The notes: generated from the letters alone by a model not told the origin. DNA of 26,120 nucleotides from a virus (IMGVR_UViG_3300000117_000205:1-26120), one strand, 5' to 3'. Positions 1 through 7,398 are shown, numbered from the stretch's first letter. Made by a program: numbers and translations.

Positions 1-17
1 CGACGCTCTTCCGATCT
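1..17 (+). other. Residual sequencing adapter, left end
   Basis: The first 17 bases, CGACGCTCTTCCGATCT, match the 3' end of the Illumina TruSeq universal adapter. The reverse complement is at the other end of the window. This is library DNA, not phage DNA. Having the same adapter on both ends points to a linker-ligated, single-primer-amplified molecule rather than an assembled contig. Confidence 0.96.
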
Positions 18-30
18 GGTAACGCAACAC
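18..30 (+). other. Left cohesive end (cos), filled-in 13-base overhang
   Basis: GGTAACGCAACAC directly follows the adapter, and the identical 13-mer directly precedes the adapter at the right end. Joining the two ends through one copy gives a 23-bp site with two-fold symmetry: arms TCGGGG (26086-26091) and CCCCGA (30-35), with the 13-mer exactly centred. Lambda-type terminases make staggered cuts symmetric about such a centre. Both copies survive because end repair fills 5' overhangs, whereas 3' overhangs would be removed. The small terminase gene begins 55 bp to the right, as nu1 does in lambda. Confidence 0.85.
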
Positions 31-85
31 CCCGAACGAACGCTAGCGTCAGAATTTTGACATTAATTGAGGGAGCGTCAAAAAA
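31..85 (+). promoter_or_regulatory. cos-adjacent leader with short repeats (possible terminase binding site)
   Basis: This 55-bp non-coding stretch lies between the cohesive end and the small terminase gene, the place where lambda has cosB. It holds two copies of AGCGTCA (45-51 and 74-80), the palindrome CGCTAGCG (41-48), and an inverted repeat TTTTGAC (55-61) / GTCAAAA (77-83). The repeats could be terminase small-subunit sites. GGGAG at 71-75 is a plausible ribosome binding site for the ATG at 86. A TTGACA at 57-62 has no matching -10 hexamer. Confidence 0.4.
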
Positions 86-538
86 ATGACAGCAAAAGAG
101 GCCAAAAGACCAGTCGGTCGGCCAAAAATCGAAGATGCAGATTACAACGCCGCACGCGCCAGAAAGATGGAAGCTGACGCGCAAATGGCTGAACTTGAGT
201 TGTTACAAGCCAAACGCAAATTGGTGGCATCTGACGATGTTGCCGGTGCTTGGGTCGAAGTGCTGGCGGCTATGAAGGCAAAGCTGTTGGCGTTGCCTTC
301 TATCTGTGCGCCGATCTGCGCCACTGAAACTGACTTGCCAACCATTCAAAGCATATTAGAAAACCAGATAAGGGAAGCGTTAGATGAATTATCATCTTAC
401 CAACCACACGAACACGCTGGACGCACAGTCGTCACTGAAAGCGGTAATATCGGGGGCGATGCAAACGCTGAAACCGCCGCCGCGCCTTCTGGTAAGCGAG
501 TGGGCAGACCAAGAAAGGCGGCTGTCATCGGAGGCTAG
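86..538 (+). CDS. terS: Terminase small subunit (Nu1-like)
   Basis: A 150-residue protein encoded right after cos and before the large terminase, the lambda nu1 position. The middle (about residues 22-95) has the pattern of Nu1-family small terminases: a charged helix around ARKMEADAQMAELELLQAKR, then LVASDDVAGAWVEVLAAMKAKLLALPS. The role is to recognise the cos-flanking DNA and recruit the large subunit. Unusually, AT-hook-like motifs lie near both ends (RPVGRPK near residue 8 and KRVGRPRK near residue 138), which could add minor-groove DNA contacts. The start is supported by GGGAG ten bases upstream. The 3' end overlaps the large subunit gene by 155 bp in a different frame. Confidence 0.85.
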   Translation: MTAKEAKRPVGRPKIEDADYNAARARKMEADAQMAELELLQAKRKLVASDDVAGAWVEVLAAMKAKLLALPSICAPICATETDLPTIQSILENQIREALDELSSYQPHEHAGRTVVTESGNIGGDANAETAAAPSGKRVGRPRKAAVIGG

Positions 539-2249
539 TGCAGCCGCCGGTCGTTGGATCACATCACGGGCAGAATATCAACGCGGCATTATGGATGCTA
601 TCAGCGATCCGAAGCTGCGTGACATTGTTGTTATGGCTGGCGCACAGGTCGGCAAGACCGAAATGCTGTTGAACGTCATAGGCTTTCACATTCATCACGA
701 TGCTGCGCCGATCTTGTTAGTGCAGCCAACGCTGGAAATGGCGCAAGCCTTTTCTAAAGACCGTCTGGCACCAATGCTGCGCGATACACCGGCTTTAAAG
801 TATAAAGTCAAAGACCCACGCAGCCGCGATGCAAACAACACCACAACGCACAAAGTCTTCACTGGCGGTCATATCAGCCTTGTCGGCTCAAATAGTGCCG
901 CTGGGCTGGCTTCTAGGCCGATCCGCATAGTTTTATGCGATGAGGTTGATCGCTTTCCTGTTTCAGCCGGATCAGAGGGTTCGCCAATCTTGCTGGCGCG
1001 TAAACGGTCGGCCACGTTTCACAATCGCAAGATGGTAATGGTCAGCACGCCGACCAACAAAGGCGCATCGATGATTGAAAGCCAGTATGAAGAAAGCGAC
1101 AAGCGGCAATTCTTTGTGCCTTGTGAAGATTGCGGCACAGTGCAAACGCTAAAATGGAAACAAGTGCAGTGGGAGAAAGACCGACCAGAAACAGCTTGTT
1201 ATGTCTGCGAAAGCTGCGGCAGTGTTTGGGATGATCCAAAGCGCAACCGGTCGGTGCGTAAAGGGCAATGGGTTGCAACTGCCGATTTTACTGGCGTTGC
1301 CGGTTTCCACATTAATGGCATTTACAGCCCTTGGACTGTAATGGCTGACGCGGTGCGTGATTTTCTGGTTGCAAAGAAGTCAGCCGATACACTGCGCGTT
1401 TTTGTGAATACATTTTTATCAGAAACCTTTGAAGATAAAGGTGAGACCGTTGGGGAGATAGATTTTCGAGATCGGGAGCAAGATTGGTCGGGCAATATAC
1501 CAGATGACATTGTAGTCATAACGGCAGGAATTGATGTGCAGGATAGCTACTTGGCTGTTGAGGTTATCGGATGGGGGCGCGATGAGTGCAGTTTTAGCCT
1601 TGAGTGGCTAACTTTATATGGCGATCCCAGCACGCCGCATCTATGGAACGATCTCGATAATATTCTAAAAGTGGCATATACGACCGAAAGCGGGCGGCAG
1701 CTAGGCATCAGGGCTGCGTGCATAGATAGTGGCGGTCATTACACGCAAGCGGTCTATAACTTTGTCAGACCACGCGAAGGGCGGCGCATATTCGCGATTA
1801 AGGGTATGGGCGGCGAACAGCGTCCACTGGTTAGCAGACCGACCAAAAACAACATCGGCAAGATCAAATTGTTCGCAGTCGGCACTTTTCCAATCAAGGA
1901 GTTGATATTTTCGCGCCTTCGAGTACAATCAGAGGGTGCGGGATATTGCCATTTCCCAGCCGGTCGGTCAGATGAGTATTATCAGCAGCTTGCTAATAGT
2001 GAAAAAATTGTCACTAAATACCAAAAAGGCTTTCCAAGGCGGGATTTTGTCAAGACGCGCACAAGGAATGAGGCACTTGATTGCAGGGTTTACGCATATG
2101 CTGCGCTTTGCATTTTGTCGCTGAATATTAACGCTGTTGCCGATAGGGTCGTAAATGCACCGGAACCAGAAGCACCACCGCAGCCGCAACAGTCGAACCC
2201 ACTGGCACGCCGACCAAGACAGGGCGGCTTTGTTAATTCTTGGCGGTAA
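384..2249 (+). CDS. terL: Terminase large subunit (GpA family)
   Basis: A 621-residue packaging ATPase and nuclease of the lambda gpA family, close to the usual length. Visible motifs are Walker A AGAQVGKT (85-92), Walker B IVLCDE (182-187), the coupling STPT (221-224), and a Cys pair site (C247, C250 with C275, C278) resembling the zinc-binding insert of this family. The C-terminal nuclease has candidate acidic ligands at D384 (AGIDVQD), D448 (CIDSGG) and D566 (NEALD). With the small subunit it cuts concatemers at cos and drives DNA into the prohead through the portal. AAGGGA upstream supports the ATG at 384. An in-frame ATG at 459, preceded by GGGGGCG, is an alternative that would shorten the long overlap with terS. 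Confidence 0.95.
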   Translation: MNYHLTNHTNTLDAQSSLKAVISGAMQTLKPPPRLLVSEWADQERRLSSEASAAAGRWITSRAEYQRGIMDAISDPKLRDIVVMAGAQVGKTEMLLNVIGFHIHHDAAPILLVQPTLEMAQAFSKDRLAPMLRDTPALKYKVKDPRSRDANNTTTHKVFTGGHISLVGSNSAAGLASRPIRIVLCDEVDRFPVSAGSEGSPILLARKRSATFHNRKMVMVSTPTNKGASMIESQYEESDKRQFFVPCEDCGTVQTLKWKQVQWEKDRPETACYVCESCGSVWDDPKRNRSVRKGQWVATADFTGVAGFHINGIYSPWTVMADAVRDFLVAKKSADTLRVFVNTFLSETFEDKGETVGEIDFRDREQDWSGNIPDDIVVITAGIDVQDSYLAVEVIGWGRDECSFSLEWLTLYGDPSTPHLWNDLDNILKVAYTTESGRQLGIRAACIDSGGHYTQAVYNFVRPREGRRIFAIKGMGGEQRPLVSRPTKNNIGKIKLFAVGTFPIKELIFSRLRVQSEGAGYCHFPAGRSDEYYQQLANSEKIVTKYQKGFPRRDFVKTRTRNEALDCRVYAYAALCILSLNINAVADRVVNAPEPEAPPQPQQSNPLARRPRQGGFVNSWR

Positions 2250-2252
2250 ATA

Positions 2253-2834
2253 ATGGCAAACCTTTTCAATACAGATAATGCACCAACAACTGAACCGCAG
2301 CAATTTGCGATAGGTGATTTTGTTCAATGGAAACGTGAAGATATTGTTGGCGACTATCCTGTTGCCACGCACAGCGCAGAATGGGTTGCGCGGTTAGCAA
2401 GTGGCAGTAGCACAGAAATCAAAGTTGCAGCAACCGAAGCCAGCACATATTACCTTTTTACAATCTCCAGCACTGACAGTTCTGCCTTTACGCAAGGTCA
2501 CTATCACTGGCAGCTTGAAATCACAGAAACAGCGACCAGCAACCGGATTATCATTGATACCGGCACGCTGGATATTGATTTTGATCTGGATAACAATGTT
2601 GACCCGCGCAGTCACGCGCAAGTAATGATCGACAAGATCGAAAGCGTCTTGCAAGGCAAAGCGGATGCAGACGTTGCCAGCTATTCAATCAACGGGCGGT
2701 CACTGACAAAAATGTCATTTACTGACTTAATTGACGCGCGGAACTTTTACCGGCAAGAATATGCCAAAGAATTGCAGAAAGAACGCGCCAGACAAGGCGA
2801 TAACACTGGCGCAACCATCTTGGTGAGGTTTTAA
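2253..2834 (+). CDS. gpW-like head-tail connector with N-terminal beta domain
   Basis: A 193-residue protein in the gpW slot between large terminase and portal. Residues 118-180 (HAQVMIDKIESVLQG, SYSINGRSLTKMSFTDLID, then a charged helix) match the pattern of gpW-like connector modules, in which GRSLTKMS is a recurrent signature. Residues about 15-110 are predicted beta-rich, with alternating polar and hydrophobic strands. Lambda gpW is only 68 residues and lacks this part. The likely role is head completion before tail joining. The extra domain may decorate the neck or contact the portal, which is inference. The gene starts 3 bases after terL and ends 2 bases before the portal gene, so it is translated within the same operon. 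Confidence 0.65.
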   Translation: MANLFNTDNAPTTEPQQFAIGDFVQWKREDIVGDYPVATHSAEWVARLASGSSTEIKVAATEASTYYLFTISSTDSSAFTQGHYHWQLEITETATSNRIIIDTGTLDIDFDLDNNVDPRSHAQVMIDKIESVLQGKADADVASYSINGRSLTKMSFTDLIDARNFYRQEYAKELQKERARQGDNTGATILVRF

Positions 2835-2836
2835 CA

Positions 2837-4339
2837 ATGGGCATCTTTGACTTTTTCAAAGCAAAGCCTCAGCCAAAAAAGATGGCAAGGGCGTTTCACG
2901 GGGCTGACACTGGCCGACTATTCAGCGATTTTGTATCTAGCAGCCGGTCGGCAGATAGCGAAATCAAGCCATCACTGCGTATTTTACGCGATAGATGCCG
3001 CGAAATTAGCCGCAATCACCCATATGCACGCCGTTATTTGCAGATAATGACCACAAACGTAGTCGGTGCGGCTGGCGTGCGGATACAAGTTCGCAAGCGT
3101 AATGATGACGGTTCGCTAGATAGCGTTGGCAATAGGATCGTTGAACAAGCTTGGCAACAGTGGGGCAGGGCTGGTTTATGCACTGTTGATGGCCGGATAT
3201 CTTGGTCACAAGCGCAGCGGCTGTTTATTGAGACGCTGACACGCGATGGCGAGGTGCTAATCCAGAAAATCAAAAACCCAGCCGGAAACCCATTTGGCTT
3301 TTCGCTAAAGTTTTTGGAAGCCGACTATCTTGATGAGGGATATGACGCACGCCTAAACAATGGCAACGAAGTGCGGATGGGCGTTGAACTGGATCGGCGC
3401 ACTGGCAAGCCGGTGAACTATTATCTGTTTGAAGATCACCCTCATCACGATCAAGGCTATGGTTCACGCACAAAGCGGCATCATAAAATTGTGCCAGCCG
3501 ATCAGATCATTCATTGCTATATGCAAGACCGCGCTGGGCAGACCCGTGGCGTGCCTTGGATGTCTAATGTTTTATCACGTTTAAAAATGTTAGACGGTTA
3601 TGAAGAAGCAACTTTGGTCAATGCGCGGGTTGCTGCGTCAAAGATGGGCTTTTTCACCAGCCCCGAAGGTGATGGCTTTGTTGGTGACGATTATGACAAT
3701 CACGCGCCGATAATGGATGCTGCGACCCCGGGCAGTTTTATGCAATTACCGACCGGAATGTCATTCACAGCCTTTGATCCGCAAAACCCCACTGACAGCT
3801 TTGCGGAGTTTGAAAAGGGCATATTGCGCGGGATCGCGTCCGGTCTTGGTGTCAGCTATGTATCGCTGGCAAACAATCTTGAAGGCGTTAGCTATTCATC
3901 TATTCGGCAAGGCACTATCGAAGATCGTGACCATTTCAAGGTCGTCCAGCAATTTATGATCGACCAGTTTGTTGACCCGATCTATCGCGCTTGGCTAGAA
4001 ATGGCAATCACTGTTGGCCGCATCAATCTGCCAATGGGAAAATATGACCTGTTTGCCGATCAAGTGGTGTACCGGCCACGCGGCTTTGCGTGGGTTGACC
4101 CAGCAAAGGAAATCAGCGCAAGCGTTCAAGCGTTGCAAAATGGCATCGTTAGTTTGCAAGATGTGCATTCTCAATATGGGCGTGACACTGAAGAAGTGTT
4201 TGAACAAGTTAATCGTGAAAACGAATTGGCGGCAAGATATGGGATTGAAACAGCATTCCAGCCGTTCGGTGGTGGTCTGTCGAGTTACGGCCCATCAAAG
4301 CTATCAGAACAAGAGATAGGTAAAACAGATGAGCAATAA
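2837..4339 (+). CDS. Portal protein (lambda gpB family)
   Basis: A 500-residue portal protein. The N-terminal section LRDRCREISRNHPYARRYLQ followed by TNVVGAAGVRIQ, the middle GRISWSQAQRLFIETLTRDGE, and LKFLEADYLDE are recognisable lambda-type portal (phage_portal_2) signatures. Further on come the conserved DRAGQTRGVPWMS and the SYSSIRQGTIEDRDHF region. It forms the dodecameric ring at the capsid vertex through which DNA enters and leaves and on which head-tail connectors assemble. The gene follows the gpW-like gene by 2 bases. Its last 11 bases overlap the start of the protease-capsid gene, suggesting translational coupling. The length is typical and no truncation is seen. Confidence 0.94.
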   Translation: MGIFDFFKAKPQPKKMARAFHGADTGRLFSDFVSSSRSADSEIKPSLRILRDRCREISRNHPYARRYLQIMTTNVVGAAGVRIQVRKRNDDGSLDSVGNRIVEQAWQQWGRAGLCTVDGRISWSQAQRLFIETLTRDGEVLIQKIKNPAGNPFGFSLKFLEADYLDEGYDARLNNGNEVRMGVELDRRTGKPVNYYLFEDHPHHDQGYGSRTKRHHKIVPADQIIHCYMQDRAGQTRGVPWMSNVLSRLKMLDGYEEATLVNARVAASKMGFFTSPEGDGFVGDDYDNHAPIMDAATPGSFMQLPTGMSFTAFDPQNPTDSFAEFEKGILRGIASGLGVSYVSLANNLEGVSYSSIRQGTIEDRDHFKVVQQFMIDQFVDPIYRAWLEMAITVGRINLPMGKYDLFADQVVYRPRGFAWVDPAKEISASVQALQNGIVSLQDVHSQYGRDTEEVFEQVNRENELAARYGIETAFQPFGGGLSSYGPSKLSEQEIGKTDEQ

Positions 4340-6215
4340 TGACCAGATTGAAAAAGAAACAGAATTGGTGGATAATGCACCAATGGAAAACGAAGTTTTA
4401 CAAACCGAAGATCGGCTGGATCGTGGCGAACTTGTGTATCGCGCACGCGCTGCGGATATGGTGGAAGAAGATGACCGCCGCGTCAGAATGTCGATTTCAA
4501 GCGAAGAACCCGTTGAGCGTTCTTTCGGTTTAGAGGTTTTGCGTCATAGCGATGGCGCAGTAGATTTGTCAAGGTTGGATAGCGGTCACGCACCTTTGCT
4601 GTTAGACCACGACCTGACGAAACAAATTGGCGTTATTGAACGTACCTATTTGGATCAAGCAGATCGCAAGTTGCGGTCTGTGGTTCGCTTTGGAAAAAGT
4701 GCGCTGGCTCAAGAGGTTTATCAAGACGTCAGGGATGGGATACGAAGCAACGTCAGCATCGGCTATCAAATCCGCGAAATGGAACAAAAGAATGAGCGTG
4801 ATGGGACAGTCGCGATTTCATCTTGGGTTCCGTATGAAGCCAGCATTGTATCTGTTCCCGCTGACGCTGGTGTCGGCGTGAACCGCAAAGCTGAATTTGT
4901 CGAACCAGTGATTAAACAAAAGGAGGTCAATATGACCGAAGTAAATCACGAGGAAATTCGCGAAGCCGCTACTGAGGCAGCCAAGCGCGATTTTCAAAAG
5001 AATGCCAGCGAGATCATCAATCTTGCTGTTAAACACAATCGGCGCGATCTAGCCGATAAAGCTATTGGTGAAGGTCAGTCTGTTGCACAATTCCGCGCAA
5101 CATTGCTTGACGCCATTGGCGAAGGCAAGCCACTTGAGCAGTCAGCCGGTGCGGTTGATATGTCACCTAAAGAACAGCGTTCATATTCCTTTATGAAAGC
5201 GGTTCGTGGTCTGGTAAACGGTTCTGGTCTGCAAGGTCTTGAGCGTGAAGTTTCTGAGCAAATTGCAAAGAACAATGGCCGCGAAGCACGCGGTTTCTAC
5301 GCACCTGATAGCTTCTGGGGCGGTCGCCGTGATCTGACTGTTGGCACAGCTACAGCCGGTGGTCACTTGGTCGGCACAGATCATCTTGGTGATCAGTTTG
5401 TTGACGCACTCCGCGCACGTTTGGTTTTCAGCGAGCTTGGCGCACGCTTTATGACCGGTCTGCGTGGCGATGTGGCTATTCCAAAGCTGGCAACTGGCGT
5501 TTCAGCCGGTTTCGTTGCTGAGAATGGCGCAACATCCGAAGTGAACGCTGTGTTCTCACAGATCACAATGTCACCAAAGTCACTTGGCGCATTTTCAGAC
5601 GTTTCACGTTTGCTGATGATCCAGTCTGATCCATCTGTTGAGCAGATTGTTCGTGACGACCTTTTGAATGCAATTGCACAAAAGATCGAAGACGTTGCAA
5701 TCGAAGGCGGCGGTTCTAACGAGCCAACAGGCATCACTGGAACAGCCGGTATCGGTTCAGTCGCAATCGGAACCAATGGTGGCGCGTTGACTTGGCAAGC
5801 AATCACCGATCTGGTCAAAGAAGTTGAAGTTGACAACGCTGCAATCAACGGCAGCACCCTTGCCTACTTGACCAACCCGAAAGTGAAGTCACATATGGCT
5901 TCAACTCCAAAAGTTGCGTCAACAGATAGCGTAATGTTGATGGATGCGCCTTGGAATAGCCTTTATGGTTATGACTTGGCAGTGACCAACAACGTGCCAT
6001 CTGACCTGACAAAAGGCACATTGACCACTGCATCTGCAATGATCTTTGGTGACTTTAGCCAGCTTATGATGGGCTTCTTTAGCACACCAGACATCTTGAT
6101 CGATCCATACACAGCCGGTTCAACCGGTGCAGTACGCATCCGCGTAATGCAGGAAATGGACTTGGCTGTTCGTCACGCCCAGTCATTCGCTGCGTGTCTC
6201 GACATTGATGCCTAA
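4329..6215 (+). CDS. Prohead protease-major capsid fusion (S78 protease + HK97 capsid)
   Basis: One 628-residue frame joins two proteins that HK97 encodes separately. Residues about 30-185 are an S78-family prohead protease: catalytic candidates are H94 (LLLDHDL), S143 (SNVSIGY) and E170 (PYEASIVSVPA). Residues 202-628 are an HK97-fold capsid protein. It begins with a helical delta-domain-like segment (about 204-300), which would serve as the built-in scaffold, and continues with the shell domain (GGHLVGTDHLGDQFVDALRARLVFSELGARF onward). No separate scaffold or decoration gene is seen. The start is an ATG overlapping the portal end. A strong internal ribosome binding site before residue 202 suggests that free capsid protein is also made (separate entry). 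Confidence 0.9.
   Translation: MSNNDQIEKETELVDNAPMENEVLQTEDRLDRGELVYRARAADMVEEDDRRVRMSISSEEPVERSFGLEVLRHSDGAVDLSRLDSGHAPLLLDHDLTKQIGVIERTYLDQADRKLRSVVRFGKSALAQEVYQDVRDGIRSNVSIGYQIREMEQKNERDGTVAISSWVPYEASIVSVPADAGVGVNRKAEFVEPVIKQKEVNMTEVNHEEIREAATEAAKRDFQKNASEIINLAVKHNRRDLADKAIGEGQSVAQFRATLLDAIGEGKPLEQSAGAVDMSPKEQRSYSFMKAVRGLVNGSGLQGLEREVSEQIAKNNGREARGFYAPDSFWGGRRDLTVGTATAGGHLVGTDHLGDQFVDALRARLVFSELGARFMTGLRGDVAIPKLATGVSAGFVAENGATSEVNAVFSQITMSPKSLGAFSDVSRLLMIQSDPSVEQIVRDDLLNAIAQKIEDVAIEGGGSNEPTGITGTAGIGSVAIGTNGGALTWQAITDLVKEVEVDNAAINGSTLAYLTNPKVKSHMASTPKVASTDSVMLMDAPWNSLYGYDLAVTNNVPSDLTKGTLTTASAMIFGDFSQLMMGFFSTPDILIDPYTAGSTGAVRIRVMQEMDLAVRHAQSFAACLDIDA
4921..4927 (+). promoter_or_regulatory. 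Internal Shine-Dalgarno for capsid-only product
   Basis: AGGAGGT, a near-perfect anti-SD match, lies inside the fusion frame, with 4 bases to the in-frame ATG at 4932. It falls exactly in the junction between protease and capsid domains, where the peptide (VIKQKEVN) looks like linker. It is among the strongest ribosome binding sites in the window. Confidence 0.8.
4932..6215 (+). CDS. Major capsid protein (internal in-frame start)
   Basis: Translation from the ATG at 4932 would give a 427-residue capsid precursor, close to HK97 gp5 (385 residues), starting MTEVNHEEIREAATEAAKRD. It comprises an alpha-helical N-terminal segment of roughly 100 residues, which the protease should remove, and the HK97-fold shell domain. 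Hundreds of capsid copies but few protease copies are needed, so the strong internal start would set the ratio: rare full-length fusion carrying protease into the prohead, abundant capsid from this start. The principle resembles lambda C/Nu3. Expression of the short form is inferred from the ribosome binding site and domain boundary, not observed. Confidence 0.75.
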   Translation: MTEVNHEEIREAATEAAKRDFQKNASEIINLAVKHNRRDLADKAIGEGQSVAQFRATLLDAIGEGKPLEQSAGAVDMSPKEQRSYSFMKAVRGLVNGSGLQGLEREVSEQIAKNNGREARGFYAPDSFWGGRRDLTVGTATAGGHLVGTDHLGDQFVDALRARLVFSELGARFMTGLRGDVAIPKLATGVSAGFVAENGATSEVNAVFSQITMSPKSLGAFSDVSRLLMIQSDPSVEQIVRDDLLNAIAQKIEDVAIEGGGSNEPTGITGTAGIGSVAIGTNGGALTWQAITDLVKEVEVDNAAINGSTLAYLTNPKVKSHMASTPKVASTDSVMLMDAPWNSLYGYDLAVTNNVPSDLTKGTLTTASAMIFGDFSQLMMGFFSTPDILIDPYTAGSTGAVRIRVMQEMDLAVRHAQSFAACLDIDA

Positions 6216-6222
6216 AACAACT

Positions 6223-6251
6223 AGCGGGGCGGCTCCGGTCGCCCTGCTTTT
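6223..6251 (+). terminator. Putative intrinsic terminator after the capsid gene
   Basis: AGCGGGGCG (6223-6231) pairs with CGCCCTGCT (6240-6248), nine pairs including one G-U, with loop GCTCCGGT, followed by TTT. It lies in the 51-bp gap downstream of the capsid stop. The short T run suggests partial termination, which would step down tail-gene transcription relative to capsid, or an mRNA-stabilising hairpin. Confidence 0.55.
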
Positions 6252-6266
6252 CCCTTGGGGGCTAAT

Positions 6267-6479
6267 ATGAAAATCAAGTGTAAACGTAATATTCTGATCG
6301 CTGGTCAAGCGCACGTTGTTGGCGATATTGTCGAAGTGACTGATAATGTGGGTCTTGATTTGGTCAATACTGGCAAAGTCGAAGTTTATGAAGAAAAGCA
6401 GGGCATCACTGATCGGGCAATTGGCCTAACAAAGAAATCAGCGGCCAGCCTTGTAAAGCGGAACACAAAGAAAAAATGA
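6267..6479 (+). CDS. Small head-region protein, unknown
   Basis: A 70-residue protein directly after the capsid gene. It has a short beta-rich body (KIKCKRNILIAGQAHVVGDIVEVTD) followed by a helix and turn with the pattern LDLVNTGKVEVYEE, then a basic tail ending in three lysines. Similar small genes often sit between capsid and head-tail joining genes in siphoviruses, but I do not know a defined function. The start is the ATG at 6267 with GGGGG at 6257-6261; the frame also opens at a TTG at 6255. Its stop overlaps the next start (ATGA). Confidence 0.65.
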   Translation: MKIKCKRNILIAGQAHVVGDIVEVTDNVGLDLVNTGKVEVYEEKQGITDRAIGLTKKSAASLVKRNTKKK

Positions 6480-6658
6480 CAACAAAACTGATCAAAATCA
6501 CCACGCTAAAAGACTGCCAAGCGGGATCGGTCGGGATTATGCTTGAAGGCGAAGATCACGATGTTCGTGAAGATGAGGCGAACAAGCTGATTGATCGCGG
6601 CTATGCAAAGCTATGGTCAGCTAAAGTGGCTAAAGTAGCTAAAGTGGACGCCGACTAA
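6476..6658 (+). CDS. Small head-region protein, unknown (resembles its neighbour)
   Basis: A 60-residue protein overlapping the previous gene by 4 bases and the next by 1 base, hence translationally coupled. The layout echoes the upstream gene: short beta strands, then a helix and turn DVREDEANKLIDRGYAKLW comparable to LDLVNTGKVEVYE, so the two may be diverged relatives. The C-terminus contains AKVAKVAKV, encoded by a threefold 9-bp repeat that probably arose by slippage. No function is recognised; the position suggests a head or neck role. Confidence 0.6.
   Translation: MTTKLIKITTLKDCQAGSVGIMLEGEDHDVREDEANKLIDRGYAKLWSAKVAKVAKVDAD
6620..6646 (+). repeat. 9-bp tandem repeat, three copies
   Basis: GCTAAAGTG, GCTAAAGTA and GCTAAAGTG lie in tandem inside the 3' end of the small gene and keep its reading frame (AKV three times). 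The near-identical copies suggest recent replication slippage, so copy number may vary between relatives. Confidence 0.85.
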
Positions 6659-6954
6659 TGGCTGTCGAAACCGCAGATGATCGCGCTATATTCATTGGCG
6701 TTGATGATTTTGGGGTTGCCGCAACCTATAACGGCGGCACGATCAATGGTATTTTTGACAATGATTTTGTCGAGGTTGACGCTGGTGGGGGCGTTGGCTT
6801 TGCATTACAGCAACCACGCTTTGTTTGCCGCACCGCAGACGTTAGCACCGCAGCCGAAGGCGACACTATTACAATCAGCGCGGTGGCCTACACAATTCGG
6901 ATTGTGCAGGATGACGGCACTGGTATGACCACGCTGGTCTTGGAGAAACAATAA
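6658..6954 (+). CDS. Head-tail joining protein (gpFII-like)
   Basis: A 98-residue protein with the pattern of lambda gpFII: NGIFDNDFVEVD matches FII's RGVFDDP region, RFVCRTADV matches SLFVRTDEV, EGDTITISAVAYTIRIVQDDGTGMTTLVL matches RGDTLTI and the following strands. Lambda gpFII is 117 residues, so this is slightly short at the N-terminus. It should form the ring that caps the portal/connector and receives the tail. It is followed immediately by the tail terminator gene; lambda's Z gene, which would lie between them, is absent here (see the gene at 25447). Confidence 0.75.
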   Translation: MAVETADDRAIFIGVDDFGVAATYNGGTINGIFDNDFVEVDAGGGVGFALQQPRFVCRTADVSTAAEGDTITISAVAYTIRIVQDDGTGMTTLVLEKQ

Positions 6955-7398
6955 ATGGCGCACGTTCGGCAGCAAATCCGCGACCAGATCGTGACCGCAT
7001 TAACGGGATTGACCACTACCGGCAGCAATGTTTTCCGCAGCCGTATATTTCCGCTGGAACAGACAAAGCTTCCGGCACTTTGCATTTTTACCAAGAGCGA
7101 AGCGACCGAATTTGATACAATCACTTTAGCGCGTTCTGTAAATCGGGTTTTGGAAGTTGCTGTTGAAGCATATGTAATTGGCACAGCGAATTATGATAAT
7201 GCGCTGGATGGAATTGCGGTTGAGGTTGAAGAAGCCATTGCCGCTGATGTGACGCTAAACAATCTGGCAAAAGATGCACAGGTTGTTGCGTTTGAGGCTG
7301 ACTATAGCGGTGATGGCGAACAGCCGGTTGCCGTTGGTCGGTTTACTCTTTCGGTGCAATATCGCACCAAAGAAAATGACGTTGAAACTGCCGTTTAG
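6955..7398 (+). CDS. Tail terminator protein (gpU-like)
   Basis: A 147-residue protein with typical tail-terminator features: N-terminal helix VRQQIRDQIVTALTGL, the strand NVFRSRIFPLEQTKLPALCIFT, a central RVLEVAVEAYVIG, the helix ALDGIAVEVEEAIAAD, and a late beta strand GRFTLSVQYRTKEN. Lambda gpU is 131 residues. The protein caps the tail tube once it reaches its set length and presents the surface that binds the head. It starts right after the FII-like stop, and its own stop overlaps the strong ribosome binding site of the major tail gene. Confidence 0.75.
   Translation: MAHVRQQIRDQIVTALTGLTTTGSNVFRSRIFPLEQTKLPALCIFTKSEATEFDTITLARSVNRVLEVAVEAYVIGTANYDNALDGIAVEVEEAIAADVTLNNLAKDAQVVAFEADYSGDGEQPVAVGRFTLSVQYRTKENDVETAV

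Noticed and set aside
57-62. Perfect TTGACA hexamer upstream of terS
   Set aside because: No -10-like hexamer lies 16-18 bases downstream, where the sequence is a run of A into the start codon. It also forms part of an inverted repeat, so I do not call a promoter.
1200-6140. Recurring CCGGTCGG and CAGCCGGT words in the head genes
   Set aside because: They fall in frame as common codons (GCC GGT, CGG TCG) with irregular spacing, so they look like codon preference rather than sites.
6470-6479. A-run AAAAAATGA considered as a second frameshift site
   Set aside because: Zero-frame codons AAG AAA AAA TGA do not present an X XXY YYZ heptamer; the overlap is an ordinary ATGA stop-start.
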